From: Stichopus chloronotus
Taxonomy: Eukaryota > Echinodermata > Holothuroidea > Aspidochirotida > Stichopodidae
DNA length: 64,000 nt
Assembly (NCBI GenBank): GCA_021234535.1
Contig: CM037830.1
Span: forward strand, 3,136,170-3,200,169
Direction of reading: 5' to 3'
The first letter of the stretch is position 1; each line of letters opens with the position of its first letter. Below, in pieces: positions 1 to 13,077 of the stretch. A program made the position numbers and the translations under genes. The notes under the pieces were generated by a model. That model worked only from the letters and a program-made list of their open reading frames with translations. It was not told where the DNA came from and did not search any database.

Positions 1-1486
1 AACCTCTCTGATGATACACCTAAGCTATACAGGCCTTGACACAAATGTTTGTCCCCTTGAAACCACTAGTAACCTTTGCAAAGGACAGCATCAACTTGGA
101 ATCAAGGATACTATAAATCCGCCTTTCCCGCCCCTCTCTCTTTGAGTGTCTGGCGGAATCTCTGCAGAGCTGCATAGAACCGGTTTACTGATATTAATTT
201 TGGGCATGCTGATACATATTTAGAGTTTATGGCTACTGAAATTTCAGTTATAATACCAATTTAGAGTTCTAAATACCATAAAAGGCATCTGACCTTTAGT
301 TGACACTTAATGTGGAAGAAGGGCAGATTGACTGAAGAATTTATGCTATGTCATGATTCACAAAGTGTAGAGATATTGATCCTAAATCACCTCCTACAGT
401 ACAGGACAGTGGATTTAAGTGTGTGTTAAAAATGGCTGCTGGAAAGTTAAATGCACTTCAAACTGAAGGGTGCCAACAGTTGTCCAGGTGTTGTTACTAT
501 AGCTTCTGGATTACACCTCCACGAAATGCTAATGTCTATTAGAAAGAAAACATTTACCACAGAGACTTGAAGTGAGCACAGGCTTTATAATCACCATAGC
601 TAGTTGAGGACAGTCATATTCATGAATTCATCATCAAGTTCATTGAAACTCAAGGTCAATGAGACTGATATTGATCACCTGGTGTGTGAACTTACAGTCA
701 GCTGTTTAAGTGACAATTACGTCATATCATGTGCAGTATCGTTGCATAAAACTGTTTCCAGGTACAAAGAAAGGCAAGATTGACGTAAACCGGCAATGCA
801 GTCTGCTGTACCTGGTTGCACCAGCTACTGTACTATGCTCTTGTTAAAGTTACAGTATAATGTACAGTTTGAACTGACAATACTCTTATTTCTAAAGGTT
901 ATCAACAAGTACGGTGCCTGCAAAACACTGAAAATTTTCTCACTGTGTTAAATACTGTAGTCAACAATTGAAAGACAACAGTGGTTTCTACGGCATTGAG
1001 GCATTCTATCGGCATTCTATGGCATTAAAACTGCAGTATATTAGTTATCACAAACGGTGTAAGGTTAATAGACAACTTAAAAACAATAGGATACAGTGAA
1101 GTCTTGTCAAGTTTGCCACACATTTCACAGTTTTTCAAGGTTATTGAACAAATCTGTGCTTTTTCCACAATTTAGATACAGACACCTGTCAGAGTAAATG
1201 TGCACAAGTTTGTACATGTGTGACAAAATGGACTTTGAGATTCCAAGAGTGGAACAACATAGGCTACTGTACAGCACAAAGCCACAGTTATATGTCCAGA
1301 ATGAATTGTATTACATGCAAAAACATGTACGGTAAAATGAGTATTAAACCTTACACTGTGAATGGGTGTGCAACAGAGGTTAGTTAAGATGTATGGATAA
1401 AGGCAATACATCAATCCCCCTCCCAGGGGGAGTACAAAACAGTACACTGCAGTCTGAGACAAACATCTAGACAAAATAAGACTTAC
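1..1486. other. TBC1D30 intron 2 (left-hand part), no exon seen
   Basis: This stretch lies beyond the donor site of the second TBC1D30 coding exon, reading on the minus strand, and should be intron running off the left edge. I searched its minus strand for the sequence expected after the exon-2 motif and found nothing convincing. Short open frames here have no recognisable content. Confidence 0.5.
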
Positions 1487-1651
1487 TCCTTTTCTGTGAA
1501 ACTGCCTGAAGTATGGCTGTAAGGACATCTTGGTTCTTTTGCAGTCTGGCGCGGTTGTGATCCCTCCTTTTCAGTTGCTTGACTAACCTCCCAGAATAGA
1601 CCGAAACTCCATGGCGGAGATCCTTGACCATCTCAACGAGTTCACTATTGC
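1487..1651 (-). CDS. TBC1D30: TBC1D30-like Rab GTPase-activating protein, coding exon 2
   Basis: This exon encodes 55 codons. It starts after a CAG acceptor (ctg at 1652-1654) and ends at a GTAAGT donor whose GT is 1485-1486. The phase is 1 on both sides and matches the donor of the exon at 12,411. It reads NSELVEMVKDLRHG at the start and LTAILQAVSQKR at the end. That end matches the conserved pre-TBC segment of vertebrate TBC1D30, which ends in almost the same words. The segment is charged and helical, probably coiled coil, and precedes the catalytic TBC domain, which is not in the window. TBC1D30 (formerly XM_037557) is reported as a Rab8-directed GAP that restrains primary cilium formation. 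The splice sites and frame are seen; the function is by family. Confidence 0.85.
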
Positions 1652-4126
1652 CTGATGTGTCAATAAAATGATAGAAATGTTCAACTTAAACTTGATGTGG
1701 AGATAAGATTAACTTACATAGCACACCCCTAGTTGTAGAATGTGTTATGTGGAACCATTGGTACTTAGACTGACACCTTAATGACTGGTCTCTCAAAACA
1801 TTACCATAGTCACACAATGTTTACATTTTAAAAACATGATTACCCTCTTTATTAAGCTTCAGGGAATCAACCATTTACATCTCTGCAAGGACATCTTACA
1901 GTAATTTTACTTTCAGTGTAACATCAGATCGTTTTGTGCGTATAAATTATCTATTTTTTTTTTTTTCTTATGCATATGTCAAGAAAGGAACAATCATAAG
2001 GATAACATTGAAATGTGGGATTATAACTAGAAATGCATGTACAAAAAAAAAACACCATTAAATGAATTACAAGTCAAAGAAAAACAAGGCAGAGAACCAA
2101 AACAGCAATAAAAACACATAGAATATTCTCACCCTATTCTAGGTACATGAAGATGGCAGAATGGGAAGAAGGCACTAGAAGTCCAACATTGGACTGGGGG
2201 ACACCAATAGTGGTGTTAAATGTTACCAGTAATCCTGGCACAGTAGATAAGAGTGCATTTGTTATGCTACAGTAGGACAAGTAAGTGAGGAACAAAGTAA
2301 ATCAAGACTTTCCATATTTTCACAGTTCTGACCAAAGGCACCATTGCTATCATGGGCACGTTACAGTAAACTGGAATCCTATACTGTACATGTATTGATT
2401 GCAGAATCCTGTAGCTGGTACTGTACTGTACATACAGTGCTGTAGTTCAACCAAATTTACTGCTTACATTATCAAACTTTTGGCCTTACTCTGATGATCC
2501 GAGATGATCTCTGTGATAACCACACACAAAAATGAATGCAATATATATGATTATACCTCAACTACTGGACAATTACTGTTTATCTGTAGTTTTGATCTCT
2601 AATGACATGTAACCCATGTGACAATTACCAAGGTTACCTACATTTTATGAATCAAATATGAAGTTCAAGCACATTTTAGTTCTTTAAGATACTAGTATTG
2701 AATTTTTTGATCTTTGAGGGAATTGAGGACATTCTAACTACAATGCTCTCCTTCAAAACTATCACACAATCAACTATACATGTACATATATCTATGTTTA
2801 CTGTACATGTGGCTACACTGACAGAAAATCCTGACTGAAGAAGTAGGATAAAGCTACTGTGCTGTACAAACACTGACATTCTTTAAAGTTCTCTTACACT
2901 GACCCCTAAAACCCTTAAACTACACTCTCCCAATTAAGGCTGATGAGGTGTCACATAGTAAAATTATGTTGATGTACTATTGTGCACCACTGATTGCATC
3001 CTTTGGGTGAGGTTAGGGAAAGTCCCCCTTTCCTCATAACCCAGTGCAGGTTGTACACTTTTCCATGCTAAGTTTTCCACAAAAAGTTTCATTGTTTGGT
3101 GCATTATCTCAGTTTTGAGAGAAATTTCCAATTGGGCTAAGTTTGTTGAAAGAAAGTTTTCTCCAATATTCTTTCACTATTTTTTACATGCCACCCCAGA
3201 CCACATCACATGCCACATGTGGCAAGCATGCCGCCATTTGAGGAAACCTGCCACAAACAGTTATTTGGAGCCTCAATCATGTACCAAGTGAACTGAACTA
3301 CAGTTTCTAATGTATACCATATGGCAGACTAAACTGAAGCCTCATAAGTATATCGCACTGTATACTGTATGTGCTATTTTTCTTTTTATCTCAAAGCACT
3401 TTAGAAGCAATATTAAACAGGCTCATTGATTTGATATTGTTCCTTTTGTTATATGTTTGAAGGAAAACAGGCTTTGCATGCCAATACTTCTTATTACGTA
3501 GCAGCATTAGTCATGTATCTATCCTTTCTTCTTGAAAATGTGAGAAATTGTAATTTTTATCAAAAGGAGTTGCTAATGCTTATTACTGTGTAGTAAAAAG
3601 TGTCTGGTAAGTGGTCACATATTTTCAATAAAGTGATTTCAATCTTTAATAACCCCATCTCTGTTGCTTCAGTTATGCATCCTGTTGTGAAAACCATCCG
3701 CATTCCAGAGATGTTGTACACTGCGTTCGTCTTTTATTTTCTATCTTAGGAATGTGTTGTTGTGAAGTGTTGCGCTCTTGATTATGTAACCGTTACCTCT
3801 GAGTTTCTCTGTTGCATCACTTCTACTCTTTCCACCCAACAAGGAAGGTGTCTAATTTTGCGTTTTACTCCACGCTCGATCTGTTAGTTCCAACAAGAAA
3901 GGTGTCTTAATTTTGTCGTTTTTACTCCATGCTCAATATGTTAGTTTCATATATTTAATATGGAGTTTTATCTTTTACGAGTTTTTTGACAAACACCAAG
4001 CCTGGTTGCATTGCAGTTTCCACCATCATCATTAAGTTTTCACCGAATCTGTCGTCTACGCCTAGGCACTTCTATATGTTTACAAATGCTGGATTCTCCC
4101 AGGCACTGTGAGTAACTGTTTATATT

Positions 4127-4300
4127 CTGGGCCTAAAACACAACTCTTTCTGTTACGGAACTTTCAATCTTATTCTGAAATCCCGCTTTCCTGCTAGCAT
4201 ACTTTGGAACTCATTACCTCGCCAACCTAAGCAGACTGCGCCCATCCATACCGGTACTCGCCACAATTCTACACCTGTTCTTCAACATCCTAACCCTTAG
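4127..4300 (+). pseudogene. Possible LINE reverse-transcriptase C-terminal relic
   Basis: There are 57 open codons ending in TAG, containing the string FPASILWNSLP. This resembles the block found near the end of many non-LTR retrotransposon reverse transcriptases, where a run of aromatic and basic residues is followed by a W-N-S-L-P word. There is no start codon, no polymerase catalytic motif and no clear element border, so at most this is a short dead fragment. It could be chance. Confidence 0.3.
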
Positions 4301-7300
4301 GCCTACCAGTTACCAACTACCAGCTGTAAATGCAAGTGTTCTTGTTTCCTTTATAATTTACGTGTTATACATTATGTTGTAATGAAAAGTTGAAACGTAG
4401 ATTCGCCTTTCTCGTGTCTTCTTTTATGTCCGGGACTACTGGCTAATCAAGAGTGGTCCAAACCCTCTCATTGGCTGCTAGTAGTTGTGTAACAATCAGA
4501 TCTTCAGAATCTCTTAGTTTGATCATTTAACATCAACATACAAGTTACACTCAACAGATGTGAATTTGTGGAATTTTGCGAACCAACTCAATGAGTCCCT
4601 TTCCGCAACTTGCTGTGTTTGCTTCAATTTTTCTATTTCACCTTTCACTGCAGTGCACAAAATCACCTGATGTGTGCAGTTACTACAGTATATTGAACCG
4701 CAATGAAACAGTGTCTCTAATGTAACTTGTTGTTTCACTACCAGCAGAAGTACCATCCAGTTTAAGCCAGTGTTGGATATTAGCCAACTCTACAGGGATT
4801 TGGGTCCCTGGATACTGCATTTCTGTTGCAGTACAGAATTTACACAAAATTCTTTGGTATACAGTTGCAACTGCAATGTCCACGATAAAAAGCCACACCA
4901 TGATGCAATTACTGTACCTAAATAGCACAATATTGCACAAAAATATATACGCCCCACAATGGTATCATCACTGCAAGAGATCCCCCAGTGGGATGCGATG
5001 AATCCACGCGCCCAGAGATCATCACCACCGTAAAGAGCTTCCTATTACACTGTACAGTAGAGTAGTTCTAATTACTGCTATGTTTAGCCAACTGAGTGTG
5101 ACTTTTTCAACCATGGGTGGTTGCTGTATGGAACTATTAATTGGGACATTAATCTACTGTAGGTCACAGTCACACAGTAGTTGACATCAGGAGGAAGTAA
5201 TTTTATGTTATGTTCCCATGGTCTTGTTCACACAAACCAACGGAGCACAACCGCAAGTTACTGTAGCCAGGTCTGGGACCACTGCAAATGAGTTAACTGC
5301 TGGCACGTTCAACATCTCGCAAAGGCCTCATGTGGCTTCTCTTTTCAAATAGATAAATAATGGCACTGGTCAGTTGAGTTGTCACAAGGCAAACTGCTCA
5401 CCAATAAGACTGTTTTCAGAAAATACTGGTGGTGATGTTTTCAGAGCAGAACTATGATTTACTGATCACAGAGTGCATTGGCTGATTTTCAGTTTTGAGA
5501 CACATGTTTAGGACTACTGTATATATGTCATAACCCAAAACCTTGTGATATTTATCTTGTGTTTTCACTCCTATTGCTCTTTCGATACCGGTAAATGATT
5601 AGGGAGCAATCCCAAAGATGTACACATTTCTGTGTACTTTCATGTTAAATGTGGTTGAAAGAGCACTGCTTTCCTAACTGACAAATGGTTACTACTACAC
5701 ATGCACTGTAATGTTAATTATACAACAATACTGACATAAAACGTACAAACAAGCACGGCAGCTAGGCCTGAGTAATCTCCGCTATACGTGGTTTGATCTG
5801 GCTGGAAATTCAAGGGACACAGAACAACAAATGTGATAAATTGCAAATGATTATAGTTTCAACTCACTTGTCTGTTCATTTTGACATTATTTGTTACTCT
5901 GACCTGAAAATATTTTGCTAAGAAATTTCTTGTTTCAATAAAATAATATCACTACAAACAAAGGTGTCTTTTAGTTACCATCCAACATACTGTATCCAAT
6001 AATTCCAACTTTGTGCACTATGAATAATAACCTATAAATTTTCTAATGCAGGTCTTGACTGTCAGATTTTCTATGTGTGCTACACATCACACAACCTCAG
6101 AAAATTAAGGAGTGTGATAGGTGTGCTATTTCATAAAACTTAAACAGATTCATGTGATTTCCCATTCTCATCTAGGTGTGCAAAAAATGGCACTTCTTAC
6201 AGTGATTTGAGGTGAGTGATGGTCGGGGGGTTGCACTCACACGCCTCAGAATTCAAGGCCTGCTAATGTGGGAAACATCTCTTGTACTGGGGTGAAACAC
6301 AGGTAAAATACTTCTTTGTACGTTTTGAAATAGTGTATATGACGGACGACATACAGTAGGTTAAACGGACTGCGTGCGTAGAACCACATTCCTCATAGAA
6401 CATTACACGGCTTTGCAATGGCATTTTCTTCATTTCTACAAATATTATTGCAACCAGATCCCTTGCAGCATGCACATACATTCTCACTGCAAGGGAAAAC
6501 AAATAGCTAAAACTGACAAAAATCAACTGTAGTTTCAATTCCTCAGGCAAAATAATTCAAACAGGCCCTTTTAACTTACCCCGAGTAAAATTATCCTGAC
6601 CCCACCTTGGAAGGCTTGTTGTGTCCCCATGGATGTGAAAATAGGTGGAGTAAGTGGATATAGGTCAACCAAACAGTGAAGCAAGATCATGTTCATGGGA
6701 ACAATAGTGACATCAAGGTGTGAACCCAGATGGACCTACCGGTGCATGAGCTCTGAGCTCAGAGTTCTGATGTATATGATTTGCAGAAACCATTTGGTGT
6801 AAAATTGTCAAAACAGGTAAGTATTGGCCAGTCTTGTGACATTCTTGCATGACCTTTTGTACCTCTTCACACAATGACAATCCAGTCATTATTACATCAT
6901 TATTTGTAGTTTGGTCCTTCATGACTATCGGCTACATTTCAAAGCACACTCACCCAACAGCGATATGTAACCCCTAATTTTTACCACGTACATTATACCT
7001 ATCAGTTGCAAATGCAGTCAGCCAAAATTTTCAGCAACGTTTCCTATTTTGGTTCAAGAAATGCTGAAATCTAAAATGGATAGTAGGATTAGATCCTCTC
7101 ACATTCACACTGGGGATTCCAATTGTCCTTGTGGGGTCAGAGCTCCCCCCATCCCCCTCCCTCCCAATAAGCAAACACCATTTCTGGATCTCACCTTGAA
7201 TACCTGAAACTTCAGACTGTAAAAGTGACCCCCTTTGCAGGATCTGAGAATAAACATACAGTATGTTCTACTCAAATCTGAACACAGTGCAAGGAACATT

Positions 7301-7381
7301 GCTGGCCATATTCCAGCAATACTCCATTCAGAGAAAAAAAAAAGGAAAGTGAAAATATGAGAAAGCCTTTCAAGCAGTTGC

Positions 7382-7495
7382 ACAAAGACAAATAAGATAA
7401 AGGCAGACAGATAGACAGGCAGATGGACTTGTAAACAAACAACCAGAAAGGAACAGACAGATAGAGAGACATACAGACAGACAGACAGTGCATAA
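7382..7495. repeat. Degenerate GACA/GATA simple repeat
   Basis: The stretch consists of interrupted runs of agacagatagacaggcag and acagacagacagacag. It explains the serine, cysteine and leucine-rich minus-strand frame at the same place, which is not a gene. Confidence 0.85.
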
Positions 7496-7735
7496 TCATG
7501 CAGCTTGTCTGTCTTCCCGGTAGAGTATGAGCTAAAATCAACTCAAAATGTCATGCAAAAGTATTAGTAAAACAAACTATACTGTGCTTGAACCTTTTAA
7601 CTTCAAATGGTGTTTGTTTTACCGGATAGCCGATTTCCTCTGGGACTGGAATACAAAAGAACCACTTGACATTCACTCTATTTCACAGAAACGATGAATA
7701 ACAAATTTGCCAACTACCAAGTACTACTGCAGCAC

Positions 7736-7797
7736 ACGTGCGTGCGTGTGTGTGTGTGTGTGTGTACGTGTGTGTATGTGTGTGTGTGTGTGTGTGC
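7736..7797. repeat. (TG)n microsatellite
   Basis: About 60 bases of alternating TG with a few ACG/TATG interruptions, inside TBC1D30 intron 1. Confidence 0.95.
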
Positions 7798-9334
7798 TTT
7801 TCTCAAAATACCAGCCAGAAGTTTGATCAAAGGATGGCATATCAAAAGTTCCAGTTCCATGAATTAGTCTTAGAAATATTACATGGTTACAATTAGAGGT
7901 GTAATTTTCCAAATTTCAAAGTATAGTACTGACCCAATTCAGTAATTGCTGTGCAGTCGATCAATGTCTTCATTTTTACTTCTCTTTGGTGTACCACAAA
8001 GTGATCAATCAATCACTGTTTTATCAATTCAATTAGACCTGATATCAGGCACAGTGCTCCTTGAACTTTGGCAGCATTAATGTGACTATGCATCATACGC
8101 TTCCGCAAGGCTACAGTACAATGTGAACACGCTTGTAGAGTATGCAACAGCTTTCTCCCCATGTCTTTGCTAGTGAGTAGCTAATCTAAATCCTCTCAAG
8201 ATCTCTGTGCACAATTTCTTCAAGTTTCAAATTTTTTCACTTTGTATCCTTGTCAGTTGGTATTGCTACTTCAGTTGCACAAATGGTCATCAGTCTGTAC
8301 AGTACAGATAGAGTGGCATGAACGTTTCTGTGTTGTGGGGGCAGCCATACAATACTTCTGCATAGTACATCTTACGAGTGGTGAAGTTCGTATCTCAATA
8401 AAAAAGTGGCAATTGGAACTGCGCTTCGAAAAACTTTGAGAAACTGACAGTCCTGTAAAACTGATCTAGTGCCCTCCTTTACTTACACTAACACAAAAAC
8501 ACTGCACATCATGCAATCTGTGACCCCAGCTCTGCTTTATCATACTGCATCTTGAAGAATTTGACATTTTCTGCTGGTTATTTAGTCCTGCCACTGCAGC
8601 GACTCAGGTTCATTTAAATGATCTTGGTCAAGTGTCCAGCATATATGTTATCTACTGCATGTCATTACTGCAAACTGTTTCAGTAAAGATATATGCAAAT
8701 TAATAACACATACAGTATAGCTATCAAAAAAGGCAGGTCATAAATTGCACTGTGAATACTAAATAAGTTTTAATAAAATGGGAACAGCTGCTACCTGTTT
8801 ACATTTAGTTTTCACTGGTGAACGAAACTTTTTTACAGAAAAGCTCAACATGATTAGCATCAAACAAATGACAACTTATGTCAGAGAAGAATAAGAAATT
8901 TATATACTGTACAGTATGTCATGAGAGAATATTTTATGCCAGCCAGATTTAACAAGATCCCATCAAGACCATAAAGTATATTATAGGAAAGGACTGTTCT
9001 TGTGGAGTATCTCTGAAGCAGGAATTGGTCTTACTGTACTTTGATAATAACTCATCATCATCAGCAGCACTGTAAGCTGCCTTACAACATGTCTCATACT
9101 AGCTGTAAGTGATGTCTGATTGTATGAACTAAGTTGCACACAAAGAGCACTATACTGTACCATAATCAGTGAGTGTAGAAAACAGCAGTGACTGACTATT
9201 TTAAAGCAAAACCATACATGAAAAGTACTGTGCGGAGAATTAATATGTACATACAGTGTAGCAGATGAAATAACTGACATGAATGCAGTAGCTTTACATT
9301 GATTATGTAATACACAATCCACATACTGCGCACT

Positions 9335-9535
9335 GTTTGTAGTAATAAACAATGCACATTACTGTACACTCACGCTGGTTGCAGTAATAAACAGTGCACA
9401 TACATATATTGGTTACAGTAATGCACACTACGCATACTGTACACTAGGCTACAGTACGCAGTGAAGATACTCTGGTTACAAAAACACACAGTGCATATAG
9501 ATTTGTTACAGTAACGCACAGTACTGTGTGCGCAA
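9335..9535. repeat. Minisatellite-like array, unit about 45-50 bp
   Basis: Degenerate units of the form ggttacagtaatgcacac followed by catactgtacact recur about four times. The unit carries the TACAGTA and ACTGTAC words that are common throughout this intron. The minus-strand frame across it, with repeated CNQS words, is the repeat translated. Confidence 0.65.
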
Positions 9536-12410
9536 CTTGCAACAAATGTTATGCACATCAAAGTAAAATTTCACAGCCCAGGTCTGCTCTTACAGTTACT
9601 GTATGACAACGTGGCAACACAAACTTCACAGCAAATACTTCATCCATCACACCTTATTTGCTGAGACTTTGTGAATACAAATAAGAAATGATTTTGCTGA
9701 GAGAGTGTACAATTTTGCTACTGCTTCTTAAAAAACATCAGCATTTCACTTTTGAGGAAATTTGACAATCCAGGTTTGCTTAAAAGAGCAATTGCAGATG
9801 AAACAAAGTTCACAGTACATGAATAAACACACGGATTCCGTACTAATACATAAATAACCTTCTTACCAAAAACAGGGCAATTTTGACAGACAATTTTTAA
9901 AGTACTGAAAGCCCTCACTGCCACAAAAGTAAGTTGATAATTAAACATTAAATTGAGACACAAGTACTAGAAGCAGCTGCTGTAGTACAGATCTAGGTCA
10001 AATCTTATTAAAGTGCAAACCGATATACAGGTCATGTACAGTGTACGCTAATCAATTAACGTTTCCCTTTTGCTTTGCGTAGGACTGCACAGTAGGTCTA
10101 ATATATTTTCTTTTTTTCAATTCTTCAAGGCAAAGACTCAAAAAGTGTTTTTTACTTCTTTTGGTTCTTCCACTTGAAAATAAAACTTTAATTTCTAATA
10201 ATTTAAGCGTGACCTGCTGACCACTACCTAAATCTTTCCACACATGAACTATAGGACAATACTTCAATCATGTACTGTATCCAGAACTTTGGAACATTTG
10301 GTCTCATTCATCACACATACTTCATCTTTCTTCAGAACTTTTCCTTTCATTTGTGGGCAATGTTTGCAACAGGCATTACAGTATGCCCTCTTTAAGTGAC
10401 AGATAACTCTCTCAGACAGTTAATTTGATTGGTCAAAATAATTTTTTTTTTCTTTTAATTCAAAAAAATGTTTTCATACTAGTGTCATGAGATGGGTCAC
10501 AAATGTTGAGTATTAAAACCTTTTCGACTGTATGCCCCGCCCCATAGTCTATAAAGGACACAGGGGTACAGGCAAAGAGAGGCCGAGAAGACAAAAGAAT
10601 CCACATAGTCAAACTTACAATTGAACAAAAATAACTCTAATCTCCAGAATGTATTTCAATCCTACCATGGTAGCCAGGTCAGCTTTGCTGGATACTAAAA
10701 CTCAAACACGTTGCTCCCGCACCCAAAGAAACAAAAGAACACATTGATGCTTGACTGCACAAACAAATCTCAGGGAATGCATTACAGTAGCATGAAAGGA
10801 TGGAATGGGATGAACTGTTAATAGATGAGATGTGCAAGAAAGTTTAGTACTGGTGATGTAATGAAATGGTTAAGTTAATCCCAGTGGGTATGCATAGTGA
10901 GATGAGTTAGTAACATTAGCACCAATGTTAGCTACTGTATGCATTTTACATAAGCTACTCTAGGGCATGACAATGAAGTGCAGCTAGGTATGCTTCATTT
11001 GTCACACTTTCAATAAAAATTAGCAAGTTTTGGATCTGGGTAGCAATTTCAGAAACAAGATCACACATTTTCAGTCGGGCATTTTCAGTCAGACATTTTC
11101 AGTCATTTTTACAAATTTTCACCACGGACCTGGTGTAAGCACTAACAGGTACATGTTTGGTACAACATGAACTTGTGTGTGGGTCAGCAGAGGAATGTCA
11201 TATTTGTGTCAATATATTTTGGCATTTCATTTTGGAGCCTGTGAAAATACGTCTAGACTTTGTGAGACCTTTGCTAATTTCTTGGGTACGAATTTAGAAT
11301 CCATGACCAGAAGAAAGTCAACAAAAGTATCAGATCAACTAAAACAGTTGATATAGGCTGTATGTCTACATTATTATCTCTTTTTTTTCCCCCTTTCTTT
11401 TTCTTTCTCCTTAATGCCACAAAGTCATAGAAATTCTGTGAAAGGAAAAACTGCCAAAACCTGTGGAAGAGACAAGAGAAGGTAAACCTGCAAAGGAAAG
11501 AGGTTAAAAGAGGATTCCAACCAAGGATATTATGACAACAGTCACGTCATAAGTCCTACGCAAAACCCACTACGCTACGAGAGTGAATTTGGTGATTGGG
11601 TGTTCCAAGATAAAAACAATACCCCAGATCCCTTATCCTGAAATATATACTGTATACGCTAACCTAGTGTGATACATACGTATACAAACTGACACTATAC
11701 TACAGATGCTATTCCTTGAAGCACTGCAAGTTCTCATTCAAATATATCATTGTCTAAACTGTGTGCGTGTGGTCACAGATTCTAAATCCAAGCCATTTCT
11801 TGTATTGTAAGTTGTAGACTAAGCCTGTGGCTATGCCAAAGTAAAATTAACTAGGCTAAATCAAAAGCTCAAAACAATATAGCATGGTTGCACCTAAAAT
11901 GACACACACTGAGGGATTTGATTGATAATTGAAGTTGGTAAGAAGCACAAACACTCATTTACATGGGCTTTTTTGTACAAGCAGTACCTCACAAATATAT
12001 AAAAAGACTTTCTGTGCTGTCCCATCTCATTTTAAAATCGAGGACAACATGAACCCAAGATTTCTGCTGATAGAAGTATTTTTATGCAACTAAATTGACA
12101 CATTGTAACTTTTGTACTTGTAGAGTTGTTTTCGAGACATGGTGGTACTTTGAGGTGCATTCTGGGTTGTATTGTTGAAGTAACATTTAAAATTATGATA
12201 CGAAGCCTAGCCTATGTATGCAAGGGTGGAAAACCCTTATCAAAGACGCAGAGGTGTGACACCGACAGGCTTCATCAGCAACATGCTATGTTTAAGGAAT
12301 TTTGTCAGTCTGCTTTCAATAAAATTGTTCAGTTGAAGTAAAACAATTTCAGCAATAGCTAAAGCTGCTTCATTGCAGGGTATGTGTCATTCTAGGCATA
12401 CGTACTATAC

Positions 12411-13026
12411 CTTTAGCTTGTAAAATTGCCCTTGGTATTCTGGTCTTTTCTTGAAAACTGTCCCCTTTGCTACTGAGGTACGTTCCTTCAGAATTGCTGG
12501 AATATTCAGTAAAGCCATCACTGTCTGCACTGCCACTGAGGCGAGAAATACCACCAACTGGATGACACCTATCATAAATTTCGCAAAGTAATCCATCCAA
12601 CGTGGAGGATGAGTCAATTCGTTCTTTTTTAGAAAGCTGAATTCGAATATCTGATTTCTTGGTACGAAATTTGTGATGTTTATGGCTGGATTGGTTGCTG
12701 GTAGCCACTGCAGTTCTGTGTGTATTACTAACGTTAGTCCTATTTTGGCTTGGCCCTAACGTTAGGCCAGATTTTTCATCGTTATCAACTGATTGTACAG
12801 TATCAACAAAGTTGTCACCAACATTTGATGTAGACTCAGAATCTAAACTGACTTCTGTTTCTTCGGAACCATTTTCTGAAACGTCTCCGCTTTCGCAGGT
12901 TCCACTGACTTTACCATCTCGCTTTTCGGGAGAATTTAAGGATATGTTGTCTTCTATGTCAGAATTTTCATCTTGGGATATATCGGCGAATCCATCTGTT
13001 AGGTCATTCTCCATCTTGCTTTGCAT
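12411..13026 (-). CDS. TBC1D30: TBC1D30-like Rab GAP, first coding exon
   Basis: This exon encodes residues 1-205 plus one base of the next codon; the donor is AAAG|GTATAG with GT at 12,409-12,410. The start at 13,026 is supported by an in-frame TAA at 13,075-13,077 upstream. Residues 1-120 are acidic, Ser/Asn-rich and probably disordered. Residues 141-154 read STLDGLLCEIYDRC, followed by a Ser/Asp-rich patch. Vertebrate TBC1D30 has a comparable G-L-L-x-E-x-Y segment before a serine-rich stretch. Joining to the exon at 1,487 keeps frame and gives LQAKGNSELVEM. The identity rests mainly on exon 2. The protein would be a cytoplasmic Rab GAP. The promoter should lie to the right of 13,077. Confidence 0.8.
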
Positions 13027-13077
13027 AGCATCTACTGTGTAGCATGCATTAGCAACTGTCCCCTTGCAACTTGTTTA

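Larger units (their letters stand above)
1652..12410. other. TBC1D30 intron 1 (10.8 kb)
   Basis: This is the intron between the two TBC1D30 exons on the minus strand. It contains a (TG)n microsatellite, a GACA-type simple repeat, a cytosine-poor minisatellite near 9.4 kb and a possible LINE relic near 4.2 kb. It is conspicuously rich in the words TACAGTA and CTGTACAGT. No further exon was recognised on either strand, though short ones could be missed. Vertebrate TBC1D30 has a short extra segment at this junction that has no counterpart seen here. Confidence 0.7.

Noticed and set aside
9370..9561. Minus-strand Cys-rich frame (CNQS words) resembling a small Cys-rich peptide
   Set aside because: It is translation of the minisatellite at 9,335-9,535.
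12695..13042. 115-codon plus-strand frame
   Set aside because: It is the antisense shadow of TBC1D30 exon 1.
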